DNA of 64,000 nucleotides. It comes from Xanthomonas albilineans (GTDB lineage: Bacteria; Pseudomonadota; Gammaproteobacteria; Xanthomonadales; Xanthomonadaceae). Positions 1 to 9,852 of this stretch are shown one piece after another. The stretch spans positions 93,635-157,634 of the forward strand of contig NZ_MDCB01000010.1 in the NCBI RefSeq assembly GCF_002939705.1. The letters run 5' to 3'. Every line of letters begins with the position of its first letter. Within the stretch, counting starts at the first letter, position 1. Made by a program: the position numbers and the translations under genes. The notes beneath the pieces are model-generated. The model was given only the letters and a program-made list of their open reading frames with translations, did no database searches and was not told where the DNA came from.

Positions 1-852
1 GAAGAGCTGATGGACGCCTACGAGGCGGTATCCGGCGCGCGCATGCACGCGACCTACTACCGTCCCGGTGGCGTCTACCGCGATCTGCCTGACCGCATGC
101 CCAAGTATCAGGAATCGCGCTGGCACAAGGGCAATGCGCTGAAGCGGCTCAATGCCGCGCGCGAAGGCTCGTTGCTGGACTTTCTGGAAGACTTCACCAA
201 CACCTTCCCAGGCCGGGTCGACGAGTACGAAACCTTGCTCACCGACAACCGCATCTGGAAGCAGCGCACCGTCGGCATCGGCGTGGTCACGCCGGAGAAG
301 GCCTATGCCTGGGGCATGACCGGCGTCATGCTGCGTGGGTCGGGCATCGCCTGGGATCTGCGCAAGAAGCAGCCTTACGCCAAGTACGACAGCGTCCAGT
401 TCGACATTCCGGTCGGTAGCAACGGTGATTGCTACGACCGTTATCTTGTCCGTGTCGCGGAGATGCGCGAGTCCAACCGCATCATCAAGCAGTGCGTGCA
501 GTGGCTCAAAGCCAATCCCGGGCCGGTGATGGTCGAGAACTTCAAGGTGGCGCCGCCCAAGCGCGCCGACATGAAGGACGACATGGAAGCGTTGATTCAT
601 CACTTCAAATTGTTCAGCGAAGGCTACTGCGTGCCAGCCGGCGAGACCTATTGTGCGGTCGAAGCGCCGAAGGGCGAGTTCGGCTGTTACCTGATGTCCG
701 ACGGCGCCAACAAGCCGTTCCGCGTGCATTTGCGCGCGCCGGGTTTTGTCCATCTGTCGTCGATGGATGCGATCGTGCGTGGTCACATGCTGGCCGATGT
801 GGTGGCGATGATCGGCACCTACGACCTGGTGTTCGGCGAGGTGGATCGATGA
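1..852 (+). CDS. nuoD: NADH-quinone oxidoreductase subunit D (C-terminal part, cut by window edge)
   Basis: The reading frame is open from base 1 with no start in the window, so the N-terminal third or so of the protein is missing. About 283 residues remain. NuoD is the 49-kDa-type peripheral-arm subunit of complex I that helps form the quinone pocket. The conserved tail 'FGCYLMSDG' and the ending '[14 protein letters not shown]' are typical of the family, which shares ancestry with NiFe-hydrogenase large subunits. It is the first visible gene of a collinear nuoD-N operon. The 157-bp spacer before nuoE is the longest gap in the operon and carries a 7-bp tandem repeat. Confidence 0.97.
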   Translation, partial: EELMDAYEAVSGARMHATYYRPGGVYRDLPDRMPKYQESRWHKGNALKRLNAAREGSLLDFLEDFTNTFPGRVDEYETLLTDNRIWKQRTVGIGVVTPEKAYAWGMTGVMLRGSGIAWDLRKKQPYAKYDSVQFDIPVGSNGDCYDRYLVRVAEMRESNRIIKQCVQWLKANPGPVMVENFKVAPPKRADMKDDMEALIHHFKLFSEGYCVPAGETYCAVEAPKGEFGCYLMSDGANKPFRVHLRAPGFVHLSSMDAIVRGHMLADVVAMIGTYDLVFGEVDR

Positions 853-968
853 GGCCGCGACTCGGAGCCCTGGGTCCGCGGCCCGCCAAGAGCGGGCCTG
901 TGGCGGCCGTACCGGCAAGTAGAACTGCAAATTTTGATGCGGCAGCGGTGAGCGGGAGAGGACTTTCA

Positions 969-999
969 CGGGTCCCGGGTCCCGGGTTCCGAGTCCCGG
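969..999. repeat. Degenerate 7-bp tandem repeat (CGGGTCC-type), copy 1
   Basis: Four and a half units in perfect 7-base register: CGGGTCC, CGGGTCC, CGGGTTC, CGAGTCC, CGG. The last partial unit runs into the GGAGG ribosome-binding site of nuoE (998-1002). The same heptad pattern recurs at 18343-18377 and 18923-18957. Such short degenerate heptads recur between genes in xanthomonads (family knowledge); their function is unknown. Confidence 0.75.
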
Positions 1000-1009
1000 A
1001 GGTTTTGGC

Positions 1010-1537
1010 ATGAAAGCGACAGGTAATTTCGAAACGGCGCGCGACGTCGATCCGATGGTGGTGCTGAGCGATAAGACGCGCGCGCACATCGATCACTGGT
1101 TGAGCAAGTTCCCGCCGGAGCGCAAGCGTTCGGCCGTGCTGCAAGGGTTGCATGCCGCGCAGGAACAGAATCAGGGGTGGTTGACCGACGAGTTGATCGT
1201 CGGTGTGGCCAAGTACCTGGAATTGCCGCCTGTGTGGGCCTACGAAGTGGCCAGTTTCTACTCGATGTTCGAAACCGAGAAGGTCGGTCGTCACAACGTC
1301 GCGTTCTGCACCAACATCAGTTGCTGGCTCAACGGTGCCGAAGATCTGGTCGCCCATGCCGAGAAGAAACTCGGTTGCAAGCTGGGTCAGTCCACCGCCG
1401 ATGGTCGCGTCTACCTCAAGCGCGAGGAAGAATGTCTGGCCGGTTGTGCCGGCGCGCCGATGATGGTCATCAACGGCCATTACCATGAGCATTTGACCAA
1501 GGACAAGGTCGACGCATTGCTGGATGGGTTGGAGTAA
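1010..1537 (+). CDS. nuoE: NADH-quinone oxidoreductase subunit E
   Basis: 175 residues, the thioredoxin-like 24-kDa-type subunit of complex I that carries the [2Fe-2S] cluster N1a in the NADH-dehydrogenase module. The four cluster cysteines are visible as C100 and C105 ('CTNISC') and C142 and C146 ('CLAGC'). The ATG at 1010 is preceded by a GGAGG element with 7-base spacing, which fixes the start. The gene is separated from nuoF by 5 bases and is presumably co-transcribed. Length and motif order are normal for the family. Confidence 0.97.
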   Translation: MKATGNFETARDVDPMVVLSDKTRAHIDHWLSKFPPERKRSAVLQGLHAAQEQNQGWLTDELIVGVAKYLELPPVWAYEVASFYSMFETEKVGRHNVAFCTNISCWLNGAEDLVAHAEKKLGCKLGQSTADGRVYLKREEECLAGCAGAPMMVINGHYHEHLTKDKVDALLDGLE

Positions 1538-1542
1538 CGGTC

Positions 1543-2886
1543 ATGGCACAGCATCCCCACGCCCCCACAGGTCCGGTCGGCCCTGCTCCACTGCCGCACC
1601 AAGTGGTCTACACCACGTTGCACTACGACACCCCGTGGTCGTACGAGAGCTATCTGAAAACCGGTGGCTACGCCGCGCTGCGCAAGATCCTCGACGAGAA
1701 GATCCCGCCGGAGCAGGTGATCGAGATGGTCAAGCAGTCGAACCTGCGTGGCCGTGGCGGTGCCGGCTTTCCGACCGGGCTGAAATGGTCGTTCATGCCC
1801 AAGAACGCGCCGCAGAAGTACATTCTGTGTAATTCGGACGAGTCCGAGCCAGGCACCTGCAAGGACCGTGACATCCTGCGCTACAACCCGCATTCGGTGG
1901 TGGAGGGCATGGCCATCGCCTGCTACGCCACCGGCTCGACCGTGGGCTACAACTACTTGCGCGGCGAGTTCCACCACGAGCCGTTCGAGCACTTCGAGCA
2001 GGCGCTAGCCGATGCCTACGCCAACGGCTGGCTGGGCAAAAACATCCTTGGTAGCGGCGTGGATATCGACATCTACGGTGCGCTGGGCGCCGGCGCTTAC
2101 ATCTGCGGCGAAGAAACCGCGCTGATGGAGTCGCTGGAAGGCAAGAAGGGCCAACCGCGCTACAAGCCGCCGTTCCCGGCCAACTTCGGTCTGTACGGCA
2201 AGCCCTCGACGATCAACAACACCGAGACCTACGCCTCGGTGCCGGCGATCATTCGCAACGGCCCGGAATGGTTCCTGGGGCTGAGCAAGACCAAGAACGG
2301 CGGGCCGAAGATCTTCTCGGTCTCCGGCTGCGTGCAGAAGGGCGGCAACTTCGAGGTGCCGCTGGGCACCACCTTCGACGAATTGTTGGAGATGGCTGGC
2401 GGGCTGAAGCCGGGCCGCACCCTCAAGGGCGCGATCCCGGGCGGCGTGTCGATGCCGGTGCTCAAGGCCGAGGAGCTCAAGGGCCTGCAGATGGATTACG
2501 ACACCCTGCGCGCGCTGGGCACAGGCCTGGGCTCTGGCGCGATCGTGGTGCTGGACGACAGCGTGTGCTGCGTGAAGTTCGCCTGCCGCATCTCGCAGTT
2601 CTTCCACAAGGAATCCTGCGGTCAATGCACTCCGTGCCGCGAAGGCACCGGCTGGATGCACCGGGTGCTGGAGCGCATCGTCGCCGGCAAGGCAACCATG
2701 GAAGACCTGCATCAACTGCGCACCGTCGCCGGGCAGATCGAAGGCCACACCATCTGCGCCTTCGGCGAAGCGGCGGCCTGGCCGATTCAAGGCTTCCTGC
2801 GCCAGTTCTGGGACGAATTCGAGTACTACATCGTCAACGGTCATTCGATGGTCGATGGCAAAAAGGTGGAGGCAGCCGCCGCATGA
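1543..2886 (+). CDS. nuoF: NADH-quinone oxidoreductase subunit F
   Basis: 447 residues, the 51-kDa-type subunit that oxidises NADH and holds FMN and the [4Fe-4S] cluster N3. The FMN/NADH glycine-rich motif [10 protein letters not shown] lies at residues 70-79 and a second nucleotide-binding stretch, [13 protein letters not shown], at 182-194. The N3 cluster ligands are C359, C362 and C365 ('CGQCTPC') with C405 in 'GHTICAFGE'. The stop codon overlaps the nuoG start (ATGA), indicating translational coupling. The first 20 or so residues are Pro/His-rich and poorly conserved, so the true start could be slightly further in. Confidence 0.97.
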   Translation: MAQHPHAPTGPVGPAPLPHQVVYTTLHYDTPWSYESYLKTGGYAALRKILDEKIPPEQVIEMVKQSNLRGRGGAGFPTGLKWSFMPKNAPQKYILCNSDESEPGTCKDRDILRYNPHSVVEGMAIACYATGSTVGYNYLRGEFHHEPFEHFEQALADAYANGWLGKNILGSGVDIDIYGALGAGAYICGEETALMESLEGKKGQPRYKPPFPANFGLYGKPSTINNTETYASVPAIIRNGPEWFLGLSKTKNGGPKIFSVSGCVQKGGNFEVPLGTTFDELLEMAGGLKPGRTLKGAIPGGVSMPVLKAEELKGLQMDYDTLRALGTGLGSGAIVVLDDSVCCVKFACRISQFFHKESCGQCTPCREGTGWMHRVLERIVAGKATMEDLHQLRTVAGQIEGHTICAFGEAAAWPIQGFLRQFWDEFEYYIVNGHSMVDGKKVEAAAA

Positions 2887-5132
2887 GCGCACAACCCAGC
2901 AATCCCGGCGCAACTCCCGCGGTGGTGCCGGAGGGACACGTCACCGTCGAGATCGACGGCCAGTCCTTGGTCGTGCCGAAAGGCGCGATGATCATCCAGG
3001 CCGCCGACAAGGCCGGTATCCCGATTCCGCGCTTCTGCTACCACGAGAAGTTGCCGATCGCGGCCAACTGTCGCATGTGCCTGGTCGACGTGGAGAAGTC
3101 GCCCAAGCCATCGCCGGCCTGCGCCACGCCGGTGATGGACGGCATGAAGGTGCAGACCCGCAGCGACAAGGCGCTCAAGTACCAGCGCAGTGTCATGGAA
3201 TTTCTGCTGATCAACCATCCGTTGGACTGCCCGATCTGCGATCAGGGCGGCGAGTGCGAACTACAGGACGTGTCGCTGGGCTATGGTCGTTCGGTCAGCC
3301 GCTTCAACGAGCGCAAGCGCGTGGTGGCGGACGAGGACATCGGTCCGTTGGTCGCCACCGAGATGACCCGCTGCATCCAGTGCACCCGCTGCGTGCGTTT
3401 CACCGCGGACATCGCCGGCACCTACGAGCTGGGCGGCATGTACCGCGGCGAGAACCTGCAGATCGGCACCTACGATGGCAAGCCGCTGACCACCGAGTTG
3501 TCCGGTAATGTCATCGACGTGTGTCCGGTCGGCGCGCTGACCAACAAGGTGTTCCAGTTCCGCGCCCGCCCATGGGAACTCACCGCGCGCGAGTCGCTGG
3601 GTTACCACGACGCGATGGGCTCGAACCTGTTCCTGCACGTGCGTCGTGGCGAAGTGCTGCGTACCGTGCCGCGCGACAACGAAGCGGTCAACGAGTGCTG
3701 GCTGTCCGACCGCGACCGCTATTCGCACCAGGGCCTGTACGCCGAGGATCGCGCACTGCGGCCGTTGCGCAAGGTCGATGGACAGTGGCGCGAAGTGTCG
3801 TGGTCCGAAGGACTTGCCGCCGCTGGCGACATCCTCAAGGCCAACCGTGGCGATGCGCTGGGCGTGCTGGCGCATCCGTCCACCTCCAACGAAGAAGGCG
3901 CGCTGCTGGCGCGTCTGGCCGATGGCCTGGACAGCGGTAATCTCGATCACCGGGTGTATAACCGCGATTTTTCCGATGCCGCGCTCGCCGAACCGTTCGC
4001 GCTGCCGCTGGCGCAGATCGAACAGGCTGATGTGGTGGTGATCCTGGGCAGCAATCTGCGCCATGAACTGCCGCTGCTGCACGCGCGCATCCGCAAGGCG
4101 CAGATGCAGCGCCAGACCAAGGTGTATGCGATCAATCCGGTCGACTTCGAGTTCGCCTTCGATCTGGCGGGTCGCCAGATCGTGGCGCCGTCGCGCTTTG
4201 CCGAGGCACTGGCCGATGGCGCGCTGCGTCAGGCGGTGCAGGGCGCCGCACGCGCGGTGCTGATCGTCGGTGCATTGGTCGAGAACCATCCGCAGGCCGC
4301 CGCGTTGCGTGCCGCCGCGCGCGACTTCGCCGCTGCCACCGGTGCTGCGCTGTGCCGCATTCCGCAGGGTGCCAACGCGCTCGGCCTGGCCCGTTATGGT
4401 GTGCTGCCGCGTGGCCGCAACGTCGCGGCGATGCTCGACCAGCCGCGCAGCGCGTATGTGCTGTACGGCCTGGAGCCGGGATTGGACTTCGCCGACGCGG
4501 CGGCGGCGCGTCGCGCGCTGGCAGGCGCCAAGGTGGTCGCCTTCAGCCACTTCGCCTGCGCCTCCACCCGCGATGTGGCCGATGTGATCCTGCCAATCGG
4601 CGCGTTGCCGGAAATCGAAGCGACGCTGACCAACCTCGATGGCAACGACCAGCGCACCCGCGCTGGTGGCACCTTGCCGGGCGAGGCCCGCGAAGGTTGG
4701 CGTGTGCTGCGTGCGCTCGGTGGCGAGTTGGGGCTGCCTGGTTTTGAATTCATCGATCTGGCCGGGCTGCGCGACAGCTTGCAGCCGCGCGAGGTCGCCG
4801 CGGCGACCTCGGCGCAGCCGGTACGGCAGGACGATGGCCTGGAACTGGCCGCAAGTCCGGCGATCTACCGTACCGACGCGGTGGTGCGTCGCGCGCAGGC
4901 GTTGCAGCAGCACCCGCTCAATCGTGCGCCCAGCGTGACTCTGCATCCGCAGGACGCGGCGCGACTGGGTCTGAACCCGGGGCAGATGGTCAAGGTCGGG
5001 ACTGCCGCGGGCAGCGCCACGTTGCCGCTGGAAACGGATAAGCGGGTCGCGTCGGGCGCGGCCTGGATCGAAACGGGGCATGGCGCGACCGCGCCGCTGG
5101 GTGCCGGTCGGGTGACGGTGGTGGCTGCATGA
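2883..5132 (+). CDS. nuoG: NADH-quinone oxidoreductase subunit G
   Basis: 749 residues. The ATG at 2883, overlapping the nuoF stop, is chosen although the frame stays open upstream, because the upstream part lies inside nuoF and has no conserved sequence. The N-terminal ferredoxin-like domain carries [2Fe-2S] cysteines from about residue 52 on ('FCYHE', 'CRMC', 'PACAT'). Then come '[18 protein letters not shown]' and '[12 protein letters not shown]' with 'VCPVGAL', the [4Fe-4S] clusters of the electron wire. The C-terminal two thirds is a molybdopterin-oxidoreductase-like fold without catalytic function in complex I. The stop overlaps nuoH by four bases. Confidence 0.96.
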   Translation: MSAQPSNPGATPAVVPEGHVTVEIDGQSLVVPKGAMIIQAADKAGIPIPRFCYHEKLPIAANCRMCLVDVEKSPKPSPACATPVMDGMKVQTRSDKALKYQRSVMEFLLINHPLDCPICDQGGECELQDVSLGYGRSVSRFNERKRVVADEDIGPLVATEMTRCIQCTRCVRFTADIAGTYELGGMYRGENLQIGTYDGKPLTTELSGNVIDVCPVGALTNKVFQFRARPWELTARESLGYHDAMGSNLFLHVRRGEVLRTVPRDNEAVNECWLSDRDRYSHQGLYAEDRALRPLRKVDGQWREVSWSEGLAAAGDILKANRGDALGVLAHPSTSNEEGALLARLADGLDSGNLDHRVYNRDFSDAALAEPFALPLAQIEQADVVVILGSNLRHELPLLHARIRKAQMQRQTKVYAINPVDFEFAFDLAGRQIVAPSRFAEALADGALRQAVQGAARAVLIVGALVENHPQAAALRAAARDFAAATGAALCRIPQGANALGLARYGVLPRGRNVAAMLDQPRSAYVLYGLEPGLDFADAAAARRALAGAKVVAFSHFACASTRDVADVILPIGALPEIEATLTNLDGNDQRTRAGGTLPGEAREGWRVLRALGGELGLPGFEFIDLAGLRDSLQPREVAAATSAQPVRQDDGLELAASPAIYRTDAVVRRAQALQQHPLNRAPSVTLHPQDAARLGLNPGQMVKVGTAAGSATLPLETDKRVASGAAWIETGHGATAPLGAGRVTVVAA

Positions 5133-6220
5133 ACGAGATGCTGTTGAACGTGGTCGATCCGCTGCATCAGTGGTTCCTTGGCCTGGGCGCCCTCGGCGTG
5201 GTGCTGTGGATCGTGTTGAAGATCCTAGTGATCGCCGTGCCGGTGATCACGGCGGTGGCGTTCTACGTGGTCTGGGAGCGCAAGCTGATCGGTTGGATGC
5301 ACGTGCGCCACGGTCCGATGTACGTGGGCATGGGCATCTTCCAGGCCTTTGCCGACGTGTTCAAACTGCTGTTCAAGGAAATCATCCAGCCCAGCAGTTC
5401 GCACAAGGCGATGTTCGTGATCGCGCCGCTGATCACCCTGGCCCCGGCGTTCGCGGCCTGGGCGGTGGTGCCGTTCGACGCCAAGCTGGTCTTGTCCAAC
5501 GCCAATGCCGGCTTGCTGTATCTGCTGGCGATGACCTCGCTCGGCGTGTACGGCATCATCCTGGCCGGCTGGGCGTCCAATTCCAAGTACGCGTTCCTCG
5601 GCGCGATGCGCTCGGCGGCGCAGGTGGTCAGCTACGAGATCGCGATGGGTTTTGCCCTGGTCGGGGTGATGATCGCAGCCGGCAGCTTGAATCTCAGCAC
5701 GATCGTGCAGGCCCAGGTTGGCAATTCTGGCTTCTTCGACTGGTTCTTGATCCCGCTGTTCCCGCTGTTCATCGTGTACTGGGTGTCTGGCGTGGCCGAG
5801 ACCAACCGCGCGCCGTTCGACGTGGTCGAAGGCGAATCGGAAATCGTTGCCGGGCACATGGTCGAATACTCCGGTGGTGCGTTCGCGCTGTTCTTCCTGG
5901 CCGAATACGCCAACATGATCCTGGTCAGCTTCCTGGTCTCGATCTTCTTCTTGGGCGGCTGGTTGAGCCCAATCCAGGGTTGGGTGCAGGCCGACATCTC
6001 GCCGTGGATCGACTGGATCTGGAAGGGCGGCTGGCCTTGGCTGTTGGGCAAGGTGCTGTTCTTCGCAAGCGCGTACATCTGGTTCCGCGCCAGTTTTCCC
6101 CGCTACCGCTATGACCAGATCATGCGCCTGGGCTGGAAGGTGTTCATCCCGCTGACGATCGTGTGGATCGCGGTGACGGCGTTGATGGTGTTCTATGGCG
6201 TGATCCACAAGGGCGTGTAA
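5129..6220 (+). CDS. nuoH: NADH-quinone oxidoreductase subunit H
   Basis: 363 residues, a polytopic membrane subunit (ND1-type) at the junction of the peripheral and membrane arms, forming much of the quinone channel. Hydrophobic helices run the full length. The family motif region '[19 protein letters not shown]' and the acidic loop '[19 protein letters not shown]' are both intact; these acidic residues link quinone reduction to proton pumping. The start overlaps nuoG (ATGA) and three bases separate the stop from nuoI. Confidence 0.97.
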   Translation: MNEMLLNVVDPLHQWFLGLGALGVVLWIVLKILVIAVPVITAVAFYVVWERKLIGWMHVRHGPMYVGMGIFQAFADVFKLLFKEIIQPSSSHKAMFVIAPLITLAPAFAAWAVVPFDAKLVLSNANAGLLYLLAMTSLGVYGIILAGWASNSKYAFLGAMRSAAQVVSYEIAMGFALVGVMIAAGSLNLSTIVQAQVGNSGFFDWFLIPLFPLFIVYWVSGVAETNRAPFDVVEGESEIVAGHMVEYSGGAFALFFLAEYANMILVSFLVSIFFLGGWLSPIQGWVQADISPWIDWIWKGGWPWLLGKVLFFASAYIWFRASFPRYRYDQIMRLGWKVFIPLTIVWIAVTALMVFYGVIHKGV

Positions 6221-6223
6221 GCG

Positions 6224-6712
6224 ATGAATAAAATCACCCATTACTTCAAGAGTCTGTTGCTGCTGGAATTGCTCGGCGGCCTGTGGCTGACCTTGAAGTA
6301 CACCTTCCGTCCCAAGTACACCGTGCTGTACCCGATGGAAAAGTTCCCGCAATCGCCGCGCTTCCGCGGCCTGCACGCGCTGCGTCGCTATCCCAACGGC
6401 GAGGAGCGCTGTATCGCCTGCAAGCTGTGTGAAGCGGTGTGTCCGGCGCTGGCGATCACCATCGACTCGACCAAGCGCGAGGACGGCACCCGCCGCACCA
6501 CCCGCTACGATATCGATCTGTTCAAGTGCATCTACTGCGGTTTCTGCGAGGAAAGCTGCCCGGTGGATTCGATCGTGGAAACCCAGGTGCTGGAATACCA
6601 CTTCGAAAAGCGCGGCGAGAACATCGTCACCAAGCCGCAGTTGCTGGCGATCGGAGACCGGCTTGAGGCCGAGATCGCCGAGCGCCGCGCCGCCGACGCT
6701 CCCTTCCGCTGA
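6224..6712 (+). CDS. nuoI: NADH-quinone oxidoreductase subunit I
   Basis: 162 residues, the 23-kDa (TYKY-type) ferredoxin subunit. Two complete CxxCxxCxxxCP motifs are visible: C63, C66, C69, C73 and C102, C105, C108, C112. They bind the two [4Fe-4S] clusters N6a and N6b that hand electrons towards N2 and quinone. A short hydrophobic/amphipathic N-terminus (residues 9-30) probably lies on the membrane. It is tightly packed between nuoH and nuoJ. Confidence 0.97.
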   Translation: MNKITHYFKSLLLLELLGGLWLTLKYTFRPKYTVLYPMEKFPQSPRFRGLHALRRYPNGEERCIACKLCEAVCPALAITIDSTKREDGTRRTTRYDIDLFKCIYCGFCEESCPVDSIVETQVLEYHFEKRGENIVTKPQLLAIGDRLEAEIAERRAADAPFR

Positions 6713-6721
6713 GGTTCCGAC

Positions 6722-7372
6722 ATGGATTGGGTCAATATCGCTTTCTGGATCTTCGCCACCATCGCCGCGGTTGCCGCCGGCGCGGTGATCAGCGTGCGCA
6801 ACCCCGTGTACGCAGTGTTGTGTCTGATCCTGACCTTCTTCTCCATCGCCTGCGTGTGGCTGCTGGTGGGCGCCGAGTTCCTCGGCGTGACCCTGGTGCT
6901 GGTCTATGTCGGCGCGGTGATGGTGCTGTTCCTGTTCGTGGTGATGATGCTCGACATCGATAGCGTCCGCCTGCGCGAGGGGTGGGTGCGCTACCTGCCG
7001 GTCGGGTTGGTGGTGGCGGTGGCGATGCTGGTGCAGATGGTCACCCTGATCGGGGTCAAGGCGCGCACTGTGGCGCCGTTCCCGGCCGATAACGCCGCGG
7101 CGCAGGCGGCTGATACCTCGAACATCGCTTGGCTGGCCAAGACATTGTTCACCCAGTTCCTGCTGCCGTTCGAGTTCGCGGCCATCATCCTGACCGTGGC
7201 GGTGGTCGCGGCGGTGATGCTGACCCTGCGCAAGCGCACTGGTATCAAGACCCAGAACCCGGGCGAGCAATCCCGCGTCAAGGCCGGCGATCGTCTGCGC
7301 ATGGTCAAGATGGACGCGGAGAAGCCCACGCTCCACACCCCGGCACCGGCATCGCAGGAGGGCCAGCCATGA
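6722..7372 (+). CDS. nuoJ: NADH-quinone oxidoreductase subunit J
   Basis: 216 residues, an ND6-type membrane subunit. Hydrophobic segments fill roughly residues 4-80, 95-120 and 140-170. The loop '[15 protein letters not shown]' is the family's helix 3 region with the pi-bulge. The C-terminal 40 residues are hydrophilic and variable ('[12 protein letters not shown]...'). The stop overlaps the nuoK start (ATGA at 7369-7372). Confidence 0.95.
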   Translation: MDWVNIAFWIFATIAAVAAGAVISVRNPVYAVLCLILTFFSIACVWLLVGAEFLGVTLVLVYVGAVMVLFLFVVMMLDIDSVRLREGWVRYLPVGLVVAVAMLVQMVTLIGVKARTVAPFPADNAAAQAADTSNIAWLAKTLFTQFLLPFEFAAIILTVAVVAAVMLTLRKRTGIKTQNPGEQSRVKAGDRLRMVKMDAEKPTLHTPAPASQEGQP

Positions 7373-7674
7373 TCTCCCTAGGCCATCTGCTGGCGCTTGG
7401 CGCGGTGTTGTTCTGCATCAGCCTGGCCGGCATCTTCCTCAATCGCAAGAACGTCATCGTGCTGCTGATGTCGATCGAATTGATGCTGTTGTCGGTCAAT
7501 ATCAACTTCGTCGCGTTTTCGCGCGAACTCGGCGACGCCGCCGGCCAGTTGTTCGTGTTCTTCATCTTGACCGTGGCCGCGGCCGAAGCCGCCATCGGCC
7601 TCGCGATCCTGGTGACGCTGTTCCGTACCCGCCACACGATCAACGTGGCCGAAGTCGATTCGTTGAAGGGCTGA
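7369..7674 (+). CDS. nuoK: NADH-quinone oxidoreductase subunit K
   Basis: 101 residues starting [11 protein letters not shown], the family's usual length. The frame is open further upstream inside nuoJ, but the ATG overlapping the nuoJ stop gives the conserved N-terminus. Three hydrophobic helices are visible. The two membrane glutamates of the ND4L family are present in '[18 protein letters not shown]' and '[14 protein letters not shown]'; they belong to the central proton path of the membrane arm. Confidence 0.95.
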   Translation: MISLGHLLALGAVLFCISLAGIFLNRKNVIVLLMSIELMLLSVNINFVAFSRELGDAAGQLFVFFILTVAAAEAAIGLAILVTLFRTRHTINVAEVDSLKG

Positions 7675-7681
7675 CCCGCAG

Positions 7682-9832
7682 ATGGATATCACTCTCTCCA
7701 AGAGTTTGTTGATCGCAGTGGTGCTCGCACCGCTCGTGGGCAGCATCGTCGCCGGCCTGTTCGGCCGTCAGGTCGGCCGCAAGGGTGCCCAGGTTGCGAC
7801 CATCCTCGGCGTGGCGATCAGCTGCGCGCTGTCGTGCTGGACGTTGTATCAGCTGGTCGGGCAGGGCGCCGCGCCGTTCAATCAGAACCTCTACACCTTC
7901 TTCGAGGTGGGCCACTATTCGGCGCATGTCGGCTTCATGGTCGACCGCCTGACCGCGATGATGATGGTAGTGGTGACCTTTGTGTCGTTGCTGGTGCACG
8001 TCTACACCATCGGCTACATGGCCGACGATCCGGGTTACCAGCGTTTCTTCAGCTACATCTCCTTGTTCACCTTCTCGATGTTGAGCCTGGTGATGAGCAA
8101 CAACTTCCTGCAGCTGTTCTTCGGCTGGGAAGCGGTGGGTCTGGTTTCGTACCTGTTGATCGGCTTCTGGTTCAAGCGCCCGACCGCGGTGTTCGCCAAT
8201 ATGAAGGCGTTCCTGGTCAACCGCGTCGGCGACTTCGGCTTCATCCTCGGCATTGCCGGCGTGCTGCTGTGGTTCGGTACGCTGGACTACGCCACCGTGT
8301 TCGCCAATGCCACCGCCGTGCTCGGCAGCGATGCTGCTGGTGGCATGGCCAATGTGCAACTGTTGCAGGGCCACCCATGGAACGTGGCCACCATCATTTG
8401 CATCTGCCTGTTCATCGGCGCGATGGGCAAGTCGGCGCAGGTGCCATTGCACGTGTGGTTGCCTGACTCGATGGAAGGCCCGACGCCGATTTCGGCGCTG
8501 ATCCACGCCGCGACTATGGTGACCGCCGGCATCTTCATGGTGGCGCGGATGTCGCCGCTGTTCGAATTGTCGCAGACCGCGTTGAACTTCGTGTTGTGCA
8601 TCGGCGCCACCACGGCGTTCTTCACCGGTCTGATCGGTATCGTGCAGAACGACATCAAGCGCGTGGTCGCTTATTCGACGCTGTCGCAACTGGGTTACAT
8701 GACCGTGGCGCTGGGTGTGTCGGCGTATTCGGCGGCGGTGTTCCACCTGATGACCCATGCCTTCTTCAAGGCCCTGCTGTTCCTGGCTGCCGGCTCGGTG
8801 ATTATCGGTATGCACCACGAACAGGACATGCGCAAAATGGGTGGCCTGCGCAAATACATGCCGATCACCTACTGGACCAGCGTGATCGGCACCCTGGCCT
8901 TGGTCGGCACGCCGTTCTTCGCCGGTTTTTACTCCAAGGACACGATCATCGAAGCCGCCAAGCATCATGCCGAGGGCGCTGCGTTCTGGAGCATCGCCAG
9001 CTACGGTTACTGGGCCGTGCTCGGTGGCGTGTTGATCACCAGCTTCTACAGCTTCCGCCTGCTATTCCTGACCTTTCACGGCCAGGAGCGTTTCCGCGAC
9101 GCGCATGCGGCACACGACGATCACGCGCATCACGGCAGCGCGCATGATGCACATGCACACGATGCGCACGACGATCATGGGCATGGTCATCACGGCGCAC
9201 ATGAGCCGCACGAGTCGCCGTGGGTGGTGACGCTGCCGCTGGTATTGCTGGCGATCCCGTCGATCGCGATCGGTTTCTTCACCATCGGCCCCATGCTGTA
9301 CGGCACCGACTGGGCGGGGCATCCGGCCGTGGAGGCGATCCAGGGCCAGACGGTCAGCTTTTTCACCGGCATTGTCGATTTTTATGATCCGGCGCGCGAC
9401 ACCATCGGCGCGCTGGCCGAGGAGTTTCATGGGCCGGTCGCGTCCGCATTGGCGGGGCTGGCCCAGCCTCCGTTCTGGTTGACCGTGGCCGGTTTCTTCC
9501 TGGCTTGGGGCCTGTACCTGTGGAAGCCCGAGCTGGCGGCAAAGGCGCGCAAGAGCTTTGCGTTGCCGGTGCGGATCCTTGAGAACAAATACGGCTTCGA
9601 CAAGCTCTGGATCGGCGGTTTCGCCGGTGGCGGCCTGCGCCTGGGCAAGCTGTCGCGCGCGGTCGATACCCATCTCGTGGACGGCGTCATGGTCAACGGC
9701 GCCGCGCGCGTGGTCGACCTGGCGGCCAATCTGCTGCGCCGCACGCAGTCCGGGTTCCTCTATCACTATGCCTTCGCGATGATCATCGGTCTCATTGCCC
9801 TGTTGGGCGTGCTGATGCATTTCTGGCGTTGA
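7682..9832 (+). CDS. nuoL: NADH-quinone oxidoreductase subunit L
   Basis: 716 residues, the distal antiporter-like subunit (ND5-type) with about 16 membrane helices and the long lateral C-terminal helix. The core motif 'FFGWEAVGLVSYLLIGFW' and the following 'VPLHVWLPDSMEGPTPISAL' are intact, including the lysine and histidine region used for proton translocation. Odd feature: residues about 471-511 form a loop extremely rich in His, Asp and Ala (15 His in about 41 residues) between membrane helices. This is longer and more histidine-rich than in E. coli NuoL. Confidence 0.96.
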   Translation: MDITLSKSLLIAVVLAPLVGSIVAGLFGRQVGRKGAQVATILGVAISCALSCWTLYQLVGQGAAPFNQNLYTFFEVGHYSAHVGFMVDRLTAMMMVVVTFVSLLVHVYTIGYMADDPGYQRFFSYISLFTFSMLSLVMSNNFLQLFFGWEAVGLVSYLLIGFWFKRPTAVFANMKAFLVNRVGDFGFILGIAGVLLWFGTLDYATVFANATAVLGSDAAGGMANVQLLQGHPWNVATIICICLFIGAMGKSAQVPLHVWLPDSMEGPTPISALIHAATMVTAGIFMVARMSPLFELSQTALNFVLCIGATTAFFTGLIGIVQNDIKRVVAYSTLSQLGYMTVALGVSAYSAAVFHLMTHAFFKALLFLAAGSVIIGMHHEQDMRKMGGLRKYMPITYWTSVIGTLALVGTPFFAGFYSKDTIIEAAKHHAEGAAFWSIASYGYWAVLGGVLITSFYSFRLLFLTFHGQERFRDAHAAHDDHAHHGSAHDAHAHDAHDDHGHGHHGAHEPHESPWVVTLPLVLLAIPSIAIGFFTIGPMLYGTDWAGHPAVEAIQGQTVSFFTGIVDFYDPARDTIGALAEEFHGPVASALAGLAQPPFWLTVAGFFLAWGLYLWKPELAAKARKSFALPVRILENKYGFDKLWIGGFAGGGLRLGKLSRAVDTHLVDGVMVNGAARVVDLAANLLRRTQSGFLYHYAFAMIIGLIALLGVLMHFWR

Positions 9833-9852
9833 CCTGTACGGAATAAGATCAC

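Noticed and set aside
5225..7336. 703-residue open frame antisense to nuoH-nuoJ
   Set aside because: It mirrors the codon structure of conserved complex I genes, is dominated by His/Gln/Arg, has no motif, and overlaps three genes certain on the other strand.
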